From NCBI RefSeq assembly GCF_021026335.1, contig NZ_JAJNCY010000001.1, forward strand, positions 124,001-188,000: DNA of 64,000 nucleotides, read 5' to 3'. Position 1 is the stretch's first letter. Each line of letters starts with the position of its first letter. Positions 49,461-58,332 of the stretch are shown here, piece after piece. The notes under the pieces were generated by a model. It was given only the letters and a program-made list of their open reading frames with translations. It had not been told where the DNA came from and did no database searches. The stretch is from Rhizobium sp. C1 (GTDB lineage Bacteria; Pseudomonadota; Alphaproteobacteria; Rhizobiales; Rhizobiaceae). Position numbers and translations under genes: made by a program.

Positions 49461-50237
49461 TCAGCCCCGCCGCGACTTCCATGCGATATATTGGTTGATC
49501 GTGTCGGCGGCGATCTTCGACATGACATCCGGGGGAATGTTTGCCCATGGATCGGACGATTTGCCCGGAAGCTTTTCCTGGCCCTGAAGGCGTGTGAGCC
49601 TTGCACCGGATGCATCGAGCACGTCCCAGACATAGGTGATGGTCGTGCCGGCGCCGTCGTCAAAGGCTGAGAAATAGCCCTTCAGCATATGCTCCGCCGA
49701 ATTGTCGGAGGAGGGTTTGATGGAAAGGCCGCGCGCGGAAGCATTCGAGGCCAGATCGCGGGACAGCGGCGTGACGGCGGACAAAGGCGCGCCGATGATC
49801 GGCAGGAAGCGGATCGAACCGCCCACTGCGCCCCCCATTGCGCCGTTGCCGGCCGGCAAGGTTCCGAGAACGCCGGGTGTGGCGGGCTGGCTGGAGGCCT
49901 GATAGATCGACTTCTGCGTGGCGGAAACCCCGCCTGGCGTGCCGAGCATGGGGCTGCGGGGACCGGTCTGCTCAGGCATCGGCTGCTGGTCGGCGCCGGC
50001 GGTCGTCGCGTTTGTCGGGAAGGGTGTCTGTTGCGTTCCGATATTGCGGCTTTCTTCGGCGGCGAGGCTGGTCTGGCCGGCCGGGTCGATGGGCTGAGGC
50101 CCGCCCTTCTTCGCGCTCGCCGTCTTCTGGCCTTGGTCGCCGATCGACTCGGGTGGCGACATCAGGTTCGAGGTCGTGCAGGCGGACAGGAATGAAAGTG
50201 CAGCGGCTGCCAGCACTGACATGAGAAGCTGCCGCAT
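49461..50237 (-). CDS. Lipoprotein, conserved hypothetical
   Basis: A 258-residue lipoprotein. The signal [20 protein letters not shown] ends in an LSAC lipobox with Cys at residue 20. A proline/glycine/glutamine-rich linker (about 25-140) leads to a structured C-terminal domain (about 160-255) with [28 protein letters not shown] precedes ATG 50237. It is probably anchored in the outer membrane by the Lol system. Function unknown. Confidence 0.8.
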   Translation of the reverse strand: MRQLLMSVLAAAALSFLSACTTSNLMSPPESIGDQGQKTASAKKGGPQPIDPAGQTSLAAEESRNIGTQQTPFPTNATTAGADQQPMPEQTGPRSPMLGTPGGVSATQKSIYQASSQPATPGVLGTLPAGNGAMGGAVGGSIRFLPIIGAPLSAVTPLSRDLASNASARGLSIKPSSDNSAEHMLKGYFSAFDDGAGTTITYVWDVLDASGARLTRLQGQEKLPGKSSDPWANIPPDVMSKIAADTINQYIAWKSRRG

Positions 50238-50353
50238 CCTGTTCCTTCCTCCTGTTGGTTCAGGCTCAAACCCGGCAGCATTAACGTCTGGCGTCAACGC
50301 CATGTCAATGTAAAGGCTGCAATTGTCGGTGACCCGAGCGGGTTCTGCACGAT

Positions 50354-51505
50354 TCACGCGGTCAGAAGCGACAGCGGATGGCGCGACAGCGGCTTCGGCG
50401 CATCCTCCGTCGTCAGATAGGTCTGGCCCAGCGTCATGGCGAAACCTGATTCGGAATCCATGATGATCATATGCACGAAGAGCGTCATGCCCGGCGCGAT
50501 CTCCTGCGGATTGCCGGCATGGAACATCTGCTGCTCCATCCAGGATGGCGAGAAACGTGCGCCGAGGGAATAGCCGCAGGCGTTGAGCCGATGGCGGGCG
50601 AGGCCGCGCTCGTCCATCACGCGGGCATGGACGTCGAAGACGGTGCCGAACGTATTGCCGGGACGCAGAACCAGTTCGATCGCCTCGATCGCATCGCGGC
50701 AGGCTTCGAAGAGCTCGGTCTGGCGCGGCTCCGGTGCACCGATGACGATCGTGCGCATCATGGCGGCATGATAATGGGCGGAGGCGCCGGCCCATTCGAG
50801 GGTGAGCTGATCGCGTTCGGACAGCGTCCGGCGGCCGGACTTGTAGCGGCACAGAAGCGCATCCGCGCCCGAACCGATGACGAATTCATTGGCCGGATAG
50901 TCGCCGCCGCCGGCCAGGATCGCGGCCTGCATGGCGGAGAGGATTTCAGCCTCGTTCGCGCCCGCGCGAGTGAGGCGGATCGCCTCGTCCAGCGCGATGT
51001 CCGCAAGGCGGGCCGCTTCCGTGGTGAAGGCGATTTCCGCCTCGCTCTTGATGAGACGGAGCTTGCCGACCAGCAGCGAGGCGTCGATGACCTCACAGAA
51101 GTTCATCAGCTGTCGGTCGATGAGATGGGCCGTGTGGCCCGTCATGCCATGCGTGTCATACTCGACCCCGATGCGGGCGCCGAGAAGGTCGAGTTCGTTG
51201 AGCATGTCCTTGAGGTCGACCGAGGGATCGGCATTGGCGCGATCGACCCAGACGCGGATATCGGAAATGTTTGAGGTGTGGCGCGCCTGGCGCAGATCGG
51301 CGGAGCGCGTCAGCAGCACCTTTGAGCCGTCAGCCTTGACGACGAGCGTCTGGAAGAAGCAGTAGCCGAACGTATCGTATCCCGTCAGCCAGTACATGCT
51401 TTCCTGGGCGAAGAGCAGGATCGCGTCGAGCTTTTCCTCGCGCATCTGCGCCGTCAGCCTGTCCATCCGCTGCGTATATTCCCGTTCCGAGAAATGCATC
51501 GCCAT
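50354..51505 (-). CDS. M24 (pita-bread) hydrolase without metal ligands, DoeA/creatinase-like
   Basis: A 383-residue protein. The N-terminal creatinase-like domain (about 1-150) includes YWLTGYDTFGY. The C-terminal pita-bread domain shows LEWAGASAHYHAAMMRT and GYSLGARFSPSWME. Where metal-dependent M24 peptidases have Asp-Asp-His-Glu-Glu ligands, this protein has other residues, as in creatinase and ectoine hydrolase (DoeA). It probably cleaves a small C-N bond rather than a dipeptide. No ectoine genes are adjacent. GGGAGGAA precedes ATG 51505. Confidence 0.8.
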   Translation of the reverse strand: MAMHFSEREYTQRMDRLTAQMREEKLDAILLFAQESMYWLTGYDTFGYCFFQTLVVKADGSKVLLTRSADLRQARHTSNISDIRVWVDRANADPSVDLKDMLNELDLLGARIGVEYDTHGMTGHTAHLIDRQLMNFCEVIDASLLVGKLRLIKSEAEIAFTTEAARLADIALDEAIRLTRAGANEAEILSAMQAAILAGGGDYPANEFVIGSGADALLCRYKSGRRTLSERDQLTLEWAGASAHYHAAMMRTIVIGAPEPRQTELFEACRDAIEAIELVLRPGNTFGTVFDVHARVMDERGLARHRLNACGYSLGARFSPSWMEQQMFHAGNPQEIAPGMTLFVHMIIMDSESGFAMTLGQTYLTTEDAPKPLSRHPLSLLTA

Positions 51506-51624
51506 GGTCTTGTTCCTCCCGGTCAATAGCGTTTGGCGACTTCGACGCCTTCCGCAGGTCTTAGTCGTCACACTGCTCCGCGCAATTGCGGAGCACCCAT
51601 CAGGGAGCAGCACGCTCGTGCAGC

Positions 51625-51915
51625 TTAACCCAACCAGTTTTCAGTGCTGCGGGGGCCATAGACGATGGCCACCACCAGAATACCATATGGCATCGGTTCG
51701 TAGATGACGATGTAGCGCCCTTCAATCAGTATCCGCGCTGTGGGGCTCAGCTCATGACGGGGAGCCCCCATGTGCGGCTGGCTGCCAGCGAGTTCGATCT
51801 TATCCAGAATGCGGCGTAACAACCCGTCTGCCGCCCGTTCATTGTCGGCTGCGATCGCACGCCAAATCTCTCTTAAGTCGTCTTCTGCACGTGGGGTTAA
51901 GACGTACTTAGCCAC
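51625..51915 (-). CDS. ParE/RelE-type toxin
   Basis: A 96-residue toxin of the ParE/RelE superfamily. YVLTPRAEDDLREIWRAIA at residues 4-22, HELSPTARILIEGRYIVIYE and the closing strand ILVVAIVYGPR are characteristic. It overlaps the upstream antitoxin gene by 8 bases. ParE members poison gyrase and RelE members cut mRNA; the ParD-like partner favours ParE. Confidence 0.9.
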   Translation of the reverse strand: MAKYVLTPRAEDDLREIWRAIAADNERAADGLLRRILDKIELAGSQPHMGAPRHELSPTARILIEGRYIVIYEPMPYGILVVAIVYGPRSTENWLG

Positions 51916-52168
51916 TTGAGCGCGCTTCCGCTTTCAATTCCTTGAGAAGCGTATCGGCGCTCACTTCGCGGCCTTCACCGCTGGCCATTCCCTCGTCGTA
52001 GGCCCTTTTAAGCCGAGCCAACTCCATCTGCCGAATTTCCTCGCGCTGCTCCCACAGACGAAGCGCATCTCGGACGATCTCGCTATTCGATGCGTAGCCG
52101 CCGCTTTCGACGGCGCCTTGCATCATGGCAGCCTGGTGGGGCGTCAGGGAGACGGTGAGGGTTTTCAT
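51908..52168 (-). CDS. ParD-type antitoxin, ribbon-helix-helix
   Basis: An 86-residue antitoxin. The N-terminal ribbon-helix-helix contains TLTVSLTPHQAAMM and GGYASNSEIVRDALRLWEQR (about residues 24-43), matching ParD/CC2985-type antitoxins. The C-terminal part should bind the toxin. ATG 52168 is preferred because a TATAAA at 52197-52192 would put the transcript start almost on the alternative ATG at 52183. A perfect palindrome at 52215-52229 is the likely operator. Confidence 0.87.
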   Translation of the reverse strand: MKTLTVSLTPHQAAMMQGAVESGGYASNSEIVRDALRLWEQREEIRQMELARLKRAYDEGMASGEGREVSADTLLKELKAEARSSG

Positions 52169-52214
52169 GGTCGTGGCTTTCATGACTTCGGTTTATAGCA
52201 GTTCTCACAAGCTT

Positions 52215-52229
52215 TAACAAACTTTGTTA
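52215..52229. promoter_or_regulatory. ParDE operator palindrome
   Basis: TAACAAA-C-TTTGTTA is a perfect 7-1-7 palindrome placed about where the -35 region of the antitoxin promoter would be, with TATAAA (minus strand) at 52197-52192. It is squeezed between the pgeF stop at 52232 and the antitoxin start. Confidence 0.6.
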
Positions 52230-52231
52230 GC

Positions 52232-53020
52232 TTACCTGAGCATGATCGCGGAAATCTGACGGCCGTAATCCGGTTCCTTGCGGTGCGTGGTGCGGCGGTA
52301 GGAGTAAAAGCGTTCTTCGTCGGGATAGGTACAATGTCCGGTCATTGCGGCGTTGACGCCAGCGGCCTTGAGGCGCGCGACAGTCAGTCCCTGCAGGTCG
52401 AACATGGAATGATCTGCATTGACAGACGGCGTAAAGAAGCGAGCGTAGTCCGTGTCGACGGCGAGGAAGCGTTCGACGAATTCCGGGCCGACTTCGTAGT
52501 TGGCGGCGCTGATCGAGGGGCCGAGCACGGCGGTGATCGTTTCGCGTTTCGCGCCAAGCGCAATCATCGCATCGATCGTGCTCTCCAGAACACCATAGAG
52601 TGCACCTTTCCAGCCGGCATGCGCCGCGCCGATGACGCGGTTTTCCGCATCGGCAAAAAGGATCGGGCCGCAGTCGGCGGCCAGCACGCCGAGGACGATG
52701 CCAGGGGTTGCCGTGGCGAGAGCGTCGGCCTGCGGGCGCTCGCCGTCATAGTTTTCCGTTACGGTGAAGACGTCGGGGGAGTGAATCTGGTGGACGGTTG
52801 CCAGTTTCTCGATCTGAGCATCGAACCAGCCTGCGACACGGGCTCTGTTCTCGATCACCCGCTGCGGCGTGTCGCGCGAGCCCAGACCCACATTGAGGCC
52901 GGCATAAATGCCTTCAGAGACGCCGCCCTGCCGGGTGAAATAGCCGTGCCGGATCACATCGCCGGAGGCGGCTTGCAACACGTCGCTGATGATCGGGCTC
53001 AGACTTGCGGAGATGTCCAT
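52232..53020 (-). CDS. pgeF: Peptidoglycan editing factor PgeF (YfiH/DUF152 laccase-domain family)
   Basis: A 262-residue protein. It has HGYFTRQGGVSEGIYAGLN (about residues 26-44), VHQIHSPDVF, AADCGPILFAD (Cys/His metal site) and GAAHAGWKGALYGVLEST. Members have been described as polyphenol oxidases, purine nucleoside enzymes and a factor preventing misincorporation into peptidoglycan. The start 53020 (MDISASLS) follows GGGAGA. It lies downstream of lgt and midA on the same strand. Confidence 0.92.
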   Translation of the reverse strand: MDISASLSPIISDVLQAASGDVIRHGYFTRQGGVSEGIYAGLNVGLGSRDTPQRVIENRARVAGWFDAQIEKLATVHQIHSPDVFTVTENYDGERPQADALATATPGIVLGVLAADCGPILFADAENRVIGAAHAGWKGALYGVLESTIDAMIALGAKRETITAVLGPSISAANYEVGPEFVERFLAVDTDYARFFTPSVNADHSMFDLQGLTVARLKAAGVNAAMTGHCTYPDEERFYSYRRTTHRKEPDYGRQISAIMLR

Positions 53021-53115
53021 GATGTTGTCTCCCGTTGTCGCCCGCACCGCGGGTCTCTGGCAGGACGCTCAGAACCCGGGACCTGGGCGGATGTTGCAAA
53101 CTGCAGAAGGGTCTG

Positions 53116-54231
53116 TCAATCCACGGCCGGATGGCGGCGGGCGATGAAAGGTTCGAGCTCCACATGGCTCGAAGAAACGGCGAGAACCTTGAAGAGTTCC
53201 CCCATCTTGCCGATCCCTGCACCGGCAAGACGATCGACCGCCGTGGCGATATCCTCCGCGGCAAGGCTTTCCTTGCCACGCGCCAGCGACTCGGCGCGCT
53301 CGTAAATCCCGAGTCCGGCGAGGAAATCGCCCTGATGCATGACCCCGTTGACATGCAGGCCGGAGAGATGCGCGGTTTTCGCCAGGGCCTCGAAATCGAC
53401 ATGGCTGGTCAGGTCCGCTTCGCCGGGATGGGCGAGCGGCGGGTCGAACTGATGCGCGCGGATCGCCTGCAGCGTATCGCCATATCCGGAAGCGACATGG
53501 CCATAGTCGATGATCAGCGCGGAGCCGCCACCTTCGAGAAGCCGCTGGCAGAGCGCCTGCATGACGGCGAGACGGGCAGGGGCAAATTCAGCAATGGCGC
53601 CCATGGGTTGCGGTCCGGGAGGACCGGGCAGGAGGGCCGGATCGACGCCTGCAATTCCGGCGGCGAATGTCAATCGACCCTCGGCGTCGAGGCCGACCAT
53701 GCGCTCGCGGAAGCCGGTCGGCGTCTTGACGAACTGGCGGATCGGGATCGCATCGAAGAGTTCGTTGGCGGCAAGGAGGAGGGGGCCGGCCGGAATGCCG
53801 TCGAACCCGTCATGCCAGGTGATCTTCCATTTGTCGGCCACCAGGGTCTGCGCCTGAACCTTGCGCAGACGTTCGCTGGTTTCGATCAGATGGATCTGCG
53901 CGGCCTCGAACATGTCGGGCGCGAGCTTCTTGATGACGCGCAGGATGTCGGCCATCATCGTGCCGCGGCCGGGACCGATTTCGGCGAGGTGAAATTCCGA
54001 TGGCGCGCCATGCGCCTTCCATGCCTGCACCAGAAAGATGCCGACCATTTCGCCGAAGAGCTGGCTGATCTCGGGCGCCGTCGTGAAATCGCCGGCAGCC
54101 CCGAAGGGTTCGCGGGTCTTGTAGTAGCCGTGTTCCGGGTCGGCCAGACACAGCGCGAAATAGTCGGTCACGCTGATCGGCCCGTTGGTCCGGATGAAAG
54201 CCCTGATCTTTTCGGCAAGCGGCGTCGTCAT
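53116..54231 (-). CDS. Class I SAM-dependent methyltransferase, MidA/NDUFAF7 family
   Basis: A 371-residue protein. Diagnostic segments are [19 protein letters not shown] (about residues 19-37), [19 protein letters not shown], the SAM-binding [15 protein letters not shown] (about 84-98) and [16 protein letters not shown]. The mitochondrial homologue dimethylates an arginine of a complex I subunit; a bacterial role in complex I assembly is inferred. The ATG overlaps the lgt stop by four bases. Confidence 0.9.
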   Translation of the reverse strand: MTTPLAEKIRAFIRTNGPISVTDYFALCLADPEHGYYKTREPFGAAGDFTTAPEISQLFGEMVGIFLVQAWKAHGAPSEFHLAEIGPGRGTMMADILRVIKKLAPDMFEAAQIHLIETSERLRKVQAQTLVADKWKITWHDGFDGIPAGPLLLAANELFDAIPIRQFVKTPTGFRERMVGLDAEGRLTFAAGIAGVDPALLPGPPGPQPMGAIAEFAPARLAVMQALCQRLLEGGGSALIIDYGHVASGYGDTLQAIRAHQFDPPLAHPGEADLTSHVDFEALAKTAHLSGLHVNGVMHQGDFLAGLGIYERAESLARGKESLAAEDIATAVDRLAGAGIGKMGELFKVLAVSSSHVELEPFIARRHPAVD

Positions 54232-55073
54232 GAGGTCGCTTCGTCTCCCTGCGGCAGGCGGGCGGCGGCGCGGCGGGCGCGCCAGATTGCCCACAGGCCG
54301 GCAGCCACCATCGGCAGCGACAGAAGCATGCCCATGGTGAGCCAGCCACCAAAGAGATAGCCAAGCTGCGCATCGGGCTCGCGGAAGAATTCCGCCGTGA
54401 TGCGGCTGAGGCCATAGCCGCAGACGAAGACGCCGGTGATGAAGCCGGGCGTTTTCAGGAGCTTCGGGCCGTAGGCGAGCAGGCTGAGCACGGAGAGAAG
54501 GACGATGCCTTCAAGGCCGGCTTCGTAAAGCTGGCTCGGATGGCGCGGGAAAGGGCCGCCCGTCGGAAAGACGATGGCCCACGGCACGTCGGTAATGCGG
54601 CCCCAGAGTTCGCCATTGATGAAATTGGCGACACGTACGATGCCGAGCCCGATGGGCGCGACAATCGAGACGATATCGAACAGGCTCCAGACGGGTATCC
54701 TGTTGATGCGGGCAAACAGGATCATGGCGATGGTCGTGCCGAGGAAGCCGCCATGGAAGGACATGCCCCCATCGTAGACACGGAAGAATCGCATCGGATC
54801 CGCAAGCACATTCGGCAGGTCGTAGAAGAGCGCATAGCCGACGCGGCCGCCGAGCACGATGCCGATGGCGGCGTAGAGAACAAAGTCATCGAGTTGCTGG
54901 GCATTGACCGGCGCCCGGCCACTTCGCCAGAGAGTGTCATTGGCGATCAGCCGGCGGGCGTAGAACCAGCCGAGCATGATGGAGACGACATAGCCGATGC
55001 CGTACCAATGTACTTTCAGCGGCCCGATTTCGAAGGCGATCGGGTTGAAGCCCGGAAAGGCGAGGGCCGACAT
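54228..55073 (-). CDS. lgt: Prolipoprotein diacylglyceryl transferase
   Basis: A 281-residue, seven-helix inner-membrane enzyme that adds diacylglycerol to the lipobox cysteine of prolipoproteins. It shows [15 protein letters not shown] near residue 22, [25 protein letters not shown] (about 104-116) and the signature [17 protein letters not shown] 55073 gives the family start [18 protein letters not shown]. It is first in the lgt-midA-pgeF operon. Confidence 0.96.
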   Translation of the reverse strand: MSALAFPGFNPIAFEIGPLKVHWYGIGYVVSIMLGWFYARRLIANDTLWRSGRAPVNAQQLDDFVLYAAIGIVLGGRVGYALFYDLPNVLADPMRFFRVYDGGMSFHGGFLGTTIAMILFARINRIPVWSLFDIVSIVAPIGLGIVRVANFINGELWGRITDVPWAIVFPTGGPFPRHPSQLYEAGLEGIVLLSVLSLLAYGPKLLKTPGFITGVFVCGYGLSRITAEFFREPDAQLGYLFGGWLTMGMLLSLPMVAAGLWAIWRARRAAARLPQGDEATS

Positions 55074-55294
55074 GGTGATGAGTTCGGTGTGCAATCTGTT
55101 TCCCGCCCGTTGTTTCGGCGGGAAAATGAAGTGTGAAAGGGGCAGGGTCAAGGCGATTTTTCTGACCTTTGGTAAACCTCCACGGGCTTTGCCGCGCGCG
55201 GGTTGCGGCATCGAGCAATAGTGCTTGCATAAGACCGCGCGACGACCTACCTCAGTTTCTGAATGTTGTAGTCCGAAAGGCAAGGGAGACGATC

Positions 55295-55555
55295 ATGTCC
55301 ACGGGACCGAACCGCATTTTTGACGATTTCGCCAAGCTGATGACGGATGCGGCGGGCGCAGCACAGGGCCTTCGTCAGGAGGCCGAAACGGCATTCCGGG
55401 CTCAGGCCGAGCGCTTCATGAACTCGATGGACCTCGTCAAGCGCGAGGAATTCGAGGCCGTGCGCGAGATGGCTGTGAAGGCGCGCGAGGAAAACGACGC
55501 GCTGGCCGCGAAGATCGCCGAGCTTGAGGCGAAGCTGGCGGCGAAGAAGGGCTGA
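55295..55555 (+). CDS. UbiK-family accessory protein (BMFP domain)
   Basis: An 86-residue helical protein. The body FDDFAKLMTDAAGAAQGLRQ (about residues 9-28) and a C-terminal coiled coil (KAREENDALAAKIAELEAKL) match the BMFP/UbiK family. UbiK helps ubiquinone biosynthesis; Brucella BMFP is also described as fusogenic in vitro. AAGGGAGA precedes ATG 55295. It is divergent from lgt and closed by its own terminator. Confidence 0.88.
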   Translation: MSTGPNRIFDDFAKLMTDAAGAAQGLRQEAETAFRAQAERFMNSMDLVKREEFEAVREMAVKAREENDALAAKIAELEAKLAAKKG

Positions 55556-55595
55556 CCGCCGCCTCGGCTTTGGTGTTGAATTACAAAGAATTCGA

Positions 55596-55628
55596 GGGGT
55601 CTCGTTTGGCGAGGCCCCTTTTGTTTTT
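55596..55628 (+). terminator. Rho-independent terminator of the UbiK-family gene
   Basis: GGGGTCTCG (55596-55604) pairs with CGAGGCCCC (55610-55618) with one G-T pair, followed by TTTTGTTTTT. Confidence 0.9.
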
Positions 55629-56031
55629 CCGCTGTTGCGGGCCTTTGCCTGTGTATGAATCACCGCCTTTTCGCAGGTGCATTCATCGCATTTCCGTTCA
55701 ATCGAATTTTTTCAGAAATTTTCTGCGCCTGTGGATTCCACCGAAAAATCATTGCCGCAGAGTCGGTTATGCCTTTGCGATCAAGCAGCTCCTAAAGCGG
55801 TTGCGCCATTTGATGCGCCAAAAGGTATTGATGCGGGGGTGGCGGGAACGGGGCGCCGCTATAGACTGATTTTCAACGACGATTCGAAGCGGCGCAAGTT
55901 TCGGGCAGGACGACGCGCCTAGCCTTTTTACCGCATAGGATCGTTTAATCTTTGTATCTGGCGCGTTCATTGGGTTTGGCGAGTGTGTGCTTGTCGCCGA
56001 GCCGTTGCGGGTCCGATGGAGAACATGCCGA
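55629..56031. other. 400-bp gap without a supported gene
   Basis: No reading frame is convincing on either strand. It holds a direct repeat TGCGCCA near 55803-55820 and presumably the promoter of the YbjN-proC operon near its right end. A small RNA cannot be ruled out. Confidence 0.4.
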
Positions 56032-56532
56032 ATGAGCCTTATTGAAATGCAGATCGCGCGCCAGTCGAACCCGGTCGATATGATCGAGTTTGTCGCCGCC
56101 AATAATGACTGGTCCTTCGAAAGGTCCGGCGAAGACGAGATTTCGATGTCCGTGGGCGGCCGCTGGGCCGACTACAACGTGTCCTTTTCCTGGATGGAGG
56201 AGTTCGAAGCGCTGCATCTGGCCTGCGCCTTCGATCTGAAAGTGCCGCAAAGCCGCGTCAACGAAGTGATCCGCCTCCTGTCCATCGTCAACGGACAGGT
56301 GCTGATGGGTCATTTCGATCTGTGGCGGCATGAGGACGCGGTGATCTTCCGTCAGTCTCTTCTTCTGGCAGGCGGGGCCGAGCCGACCGATCGTCAGGTG
56401 GAGGTTCTGCTGTCGAATGCTCTGGACAGCTGCGAAGCCTATTTCCAGGCGTTCCAGTTCGTCGTCTGGTCCGGCATGGATGCACAGGACGCGGTTGACG
56501 CTGTCCTGTTTGAAACGGCCGGGGAAGCCTGA
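56032..56532 (+). CDS. YbjN domain-containing protein
   Basis: A 166-residue soluble protein. WSFERSGEDEISMSVGGRWA (about residues 27-46) and LHLACAFDLKVPQSRVNEVI match the YbjN family (PF10722), related in fold to type III secretion chaperones. Escherichia coli YbjN affects motility and stress responses; the role here is unknown. The stop is 3 bases before proC, a conserved alphaproteobacterial pairing. Confidence 0.85.
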   Translation: MSLIEMQIARQSNPVDMIEFVAANNDWSFERSGEDEISMSVGGRWADYNVSFSWMEEFEALHLACAFDLKVPQSRVNEVIRLLSIVNGQVLMGHFDLWRHEDAVIFRQSLLLAGGAEPTDRQVEVLLSNALDSCEAYFQAFQFVVWSGMDAQDAVDAVLFETAGEA

Positions 56533-56535
56533 GGC

Positions 56536-57345
56536 ATGTCTGAAGGCAAGATCGTTCTTCTCGGTGCGGGCAATATGGGCGGGGCGATGCTCGCCGGCTG
56601 GCTCAAAAGCGGTATTGCCGGTTCCTCGATCCTGATCCTCGATCCGAAGGTCTCCGATGCCATGGCGGCGCTGGCCGCCGAGCATGGCGTGGAGGTTGCC
56701 ACCACTGCGCCGGAAGGCCTCAAGGCGTCGATCCTTTTTCTGGCCGTGAAGCCGCAGATCATGGATGCCGCGCTGCCCTCGGTCAAAAGTCTGGTTGGGG
56801 TGGACACGGTTGTGGTGTCGATTGCCGCAGGCAAGACGCTTTCGTTCATTGAAGGACATCTCGGAGCGGGCGCCCATGTGCGCGCCATGCCGAATACGCC
56901 GGCCATGGTCGGTCGCGGGGTGACCGGGGCCTATGCCAATTCCGCCGTGACGCCTGCGCAGAAGGCAAAGGTTCATGACCTGCTCAAGGTCAGCGGTCCG
57001 GTCGAATGGGTTTCGTCGGAGGCGGATATCGATGCCGTCACGGCGCTGTCGGGCAGTGGCCCGGCCTATGTTTTCTATCTCGTCGAGTGCATGGCTGAGG
57101 CGGGCCGAAAACTCGGTCTGCCGGCGGATCTCGCCATGCGTCTTGCTCGAGAAACAGTCTCGGGGGCTGGTGAACTCCTACACCAGTCCCCCGAGGATGC
57201 TTCGCGGCTGCGTATCAATGTGACGTCCCCGGGCGGCACGACGGCGGCAGCCCTTTCCGTCCTGATGGCCGAGGACGGCATGCAGCCGCTTTTCGATGCC
57301 GCGATCGCCGCGGCGCGGAAGCGTGCGCAGGAACTGGCAAACTGA
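56536..57345 (+). CDS. proC: Pyrroline-5-carboxylate reductase
   Basis: A 269-residue enzyme for the last step of proline synthesis. The NAD(P)-binding start LLGAGNMGGAMLAGWLKSGI is at residues 8-27. VRAMPNTPAMVGRGVTGAYA (about 115-134), ALSGSGPAYVFYLVE and the C-terminal VTSPGGTTAAAL are diagnostic. It is co-transcribed with the YbjN gene and probably with the tRNA-binding protein 10 bases downstream. Confidence 0.96.
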   Translation: MSEGKIVLLGAGNMGGAMLAGWLKSGIAGSSILILDPKVSDAMAALAAEHGVEVATTAPEGLKASILFLAVKPQIMDAALPSVKSLVGVDTVVVSIAAGKTLSFIEGHLGAGAHVRAMPNTPAMVGRGVTGAYANSAVTPAQKAKVHDLLKVSGPVEWVSSEADIDAVTALSGSGPAYVFYLVECMAEAGRKLGLPADLAMRLARETVSGAGELLHQSPEDASRLRINVTSPGGTTAAALSVLMAEDGMQPLFDAAIAAARKRAQELAN

Positions 57346-57355
57346 GCGAGCCATC

Positions 57356-57697
57356 ATGACCGAACCGATCACCTATGCTGATTTCGAGAAGGTGGATATC
57401 CGCATCGGGACGATCGTAGAGGCTGAACCCTTTCCGCAGGCGCGCAGGCCAGCCATCAAGCTGGTGATCGATTTCGGGCCGGAGATCGGCCGGAAGAAGT
57501 CCTCCGCGCAAATCACCGTGCATTATGCGCCCGAGACGCTGGTCGGGCGGCGGGTCATGGGCGTTGTCAATTTTCCGCCACGCCAGATCGGCCCGTTCAT
57601 GTCCGAGGTGCTGACCCTTGGCTTTGCCGATGCGGAAGGCGCGATTGTTCTGGCCGGTGTCGAGCGTCCTGTCCCGGATGGTGCGCGGCTCTACTGA
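57356..57697 (+). CDS. tRNA-binding-domain protein, CsaA-like
   Basis: A 113-residue single OB-fold tRNA-binding domain. FEKVDIRIGTIVEAEPFPQA (residues 10-29), LVIDFGPEIGRKKSSAQIT and VVNFPPRQIGPFMSEVLTLG are the CsaA hallmarks. CsaA proteins have export-chaperone-like activity and bind tRNA. It follows proC by 10 bases. Confidence 0.9.
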   Translation: MTEPITYADFEKVDIRIGTIVEAEPFPQARRPAIKLVIDFGPEIGRKKSSAQITVHYAPETLVGRRVMGVVNFPPRQIGPFMSEVLTLGFADAEGAIVLAGVERPVPDGARLY

Positions 57698-57763
57698 ACT
57701 CTCCCTGAATGTGCCGTTTTTTGCCCCAATCGAGGCGTAGGCCTGATTCCGGGATTCGAGGGG

Positions 57764-58327
57764 ATGAAGATGATGCTGGATCAGAATTTCCGTGTGAGCT
57801 GCCTGCCGCGCGCCCGCGAGGTGGCGGAGGAATGGCGCGCCACTCATGTCGTGTCGCTGATCGATCCCGAATTGCCGGATCATCTCGTGCCGGTCATCGG
57901 GCGCGGCGAGCATATCGTGGCGCGGCTGCGCGACCAGGAGACCGCGGCCTTTACCGCGCATTTTCCCGATCTTGTCGTCAGCCTGTTCGAGACTGTGCGG
58001 CCCGCCGTGGAACTGCCGGACAGCCGCATTCTCGTGCATTGCCATGCCGGCGTGAGCCGTTCGACTGCGTTTGCCTTCTGCCTCATGGCGCATCGAGCGG
58101 GGGCAGGGCAGGAGGCGAAGGCCTTCGACGCCTTTCTCAAGATCGTCAACAAGCCCTGGCCCAACCGGCGCATCGTCGAGATCATCGACGCACATCTCGG
58201 TCGCGGCGGCGCGCTTCTGCAGCCGCTCGACGCGCTCAGGGCGCGCTATCCCAAGCGCATCGATGCCTGGCATCGCTTCAATCTGCGTCGGCCCTATCCT
58301 GAACTGATGGGTGGTTACGGCCGGTAG
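57764..58327 (+). CDS. Dual-specificity / tyrosine phosphatase family protein
   Basis: A 187-residue phosphatase. The P-loop VHCHAGVSRSTAF (about residues 91-103) has the CX5R active site, and the family aspartate may lie in LRDQETAAFTAHFPD. It resembles the conserved rhizobial tyrosine-phosphatase-like family. The substrate is unknown. It ends 5 bases from the convergent histidine kinase. Confidence 0.85.
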   Translation: MKMMLDQNFRVSCLPRAREVAEEWRATHVVSLIDPELPDHLVPVIGRGEHIVARLRDQETAAFTAHFPDLVVSLFETVRPAVELPDSRILVHCHAGVSRSTAFAFCLMAHRAGAGQEAKAFDAFLKIVNKPWPNRRIVEIIDAHLGRGGALLQPLDALRARYPKRIDAWHRFNLRRPYPELMGGYGR

Positions 58328-58332
58328 CCGGC

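Noticed and set aside
55987-56031. An extended start for the YbjN-like gene at 55987
   Set aside because: The added 15 residues are basic and atypical; ATG 56032 (MSLIEMQIAR) fits the family.
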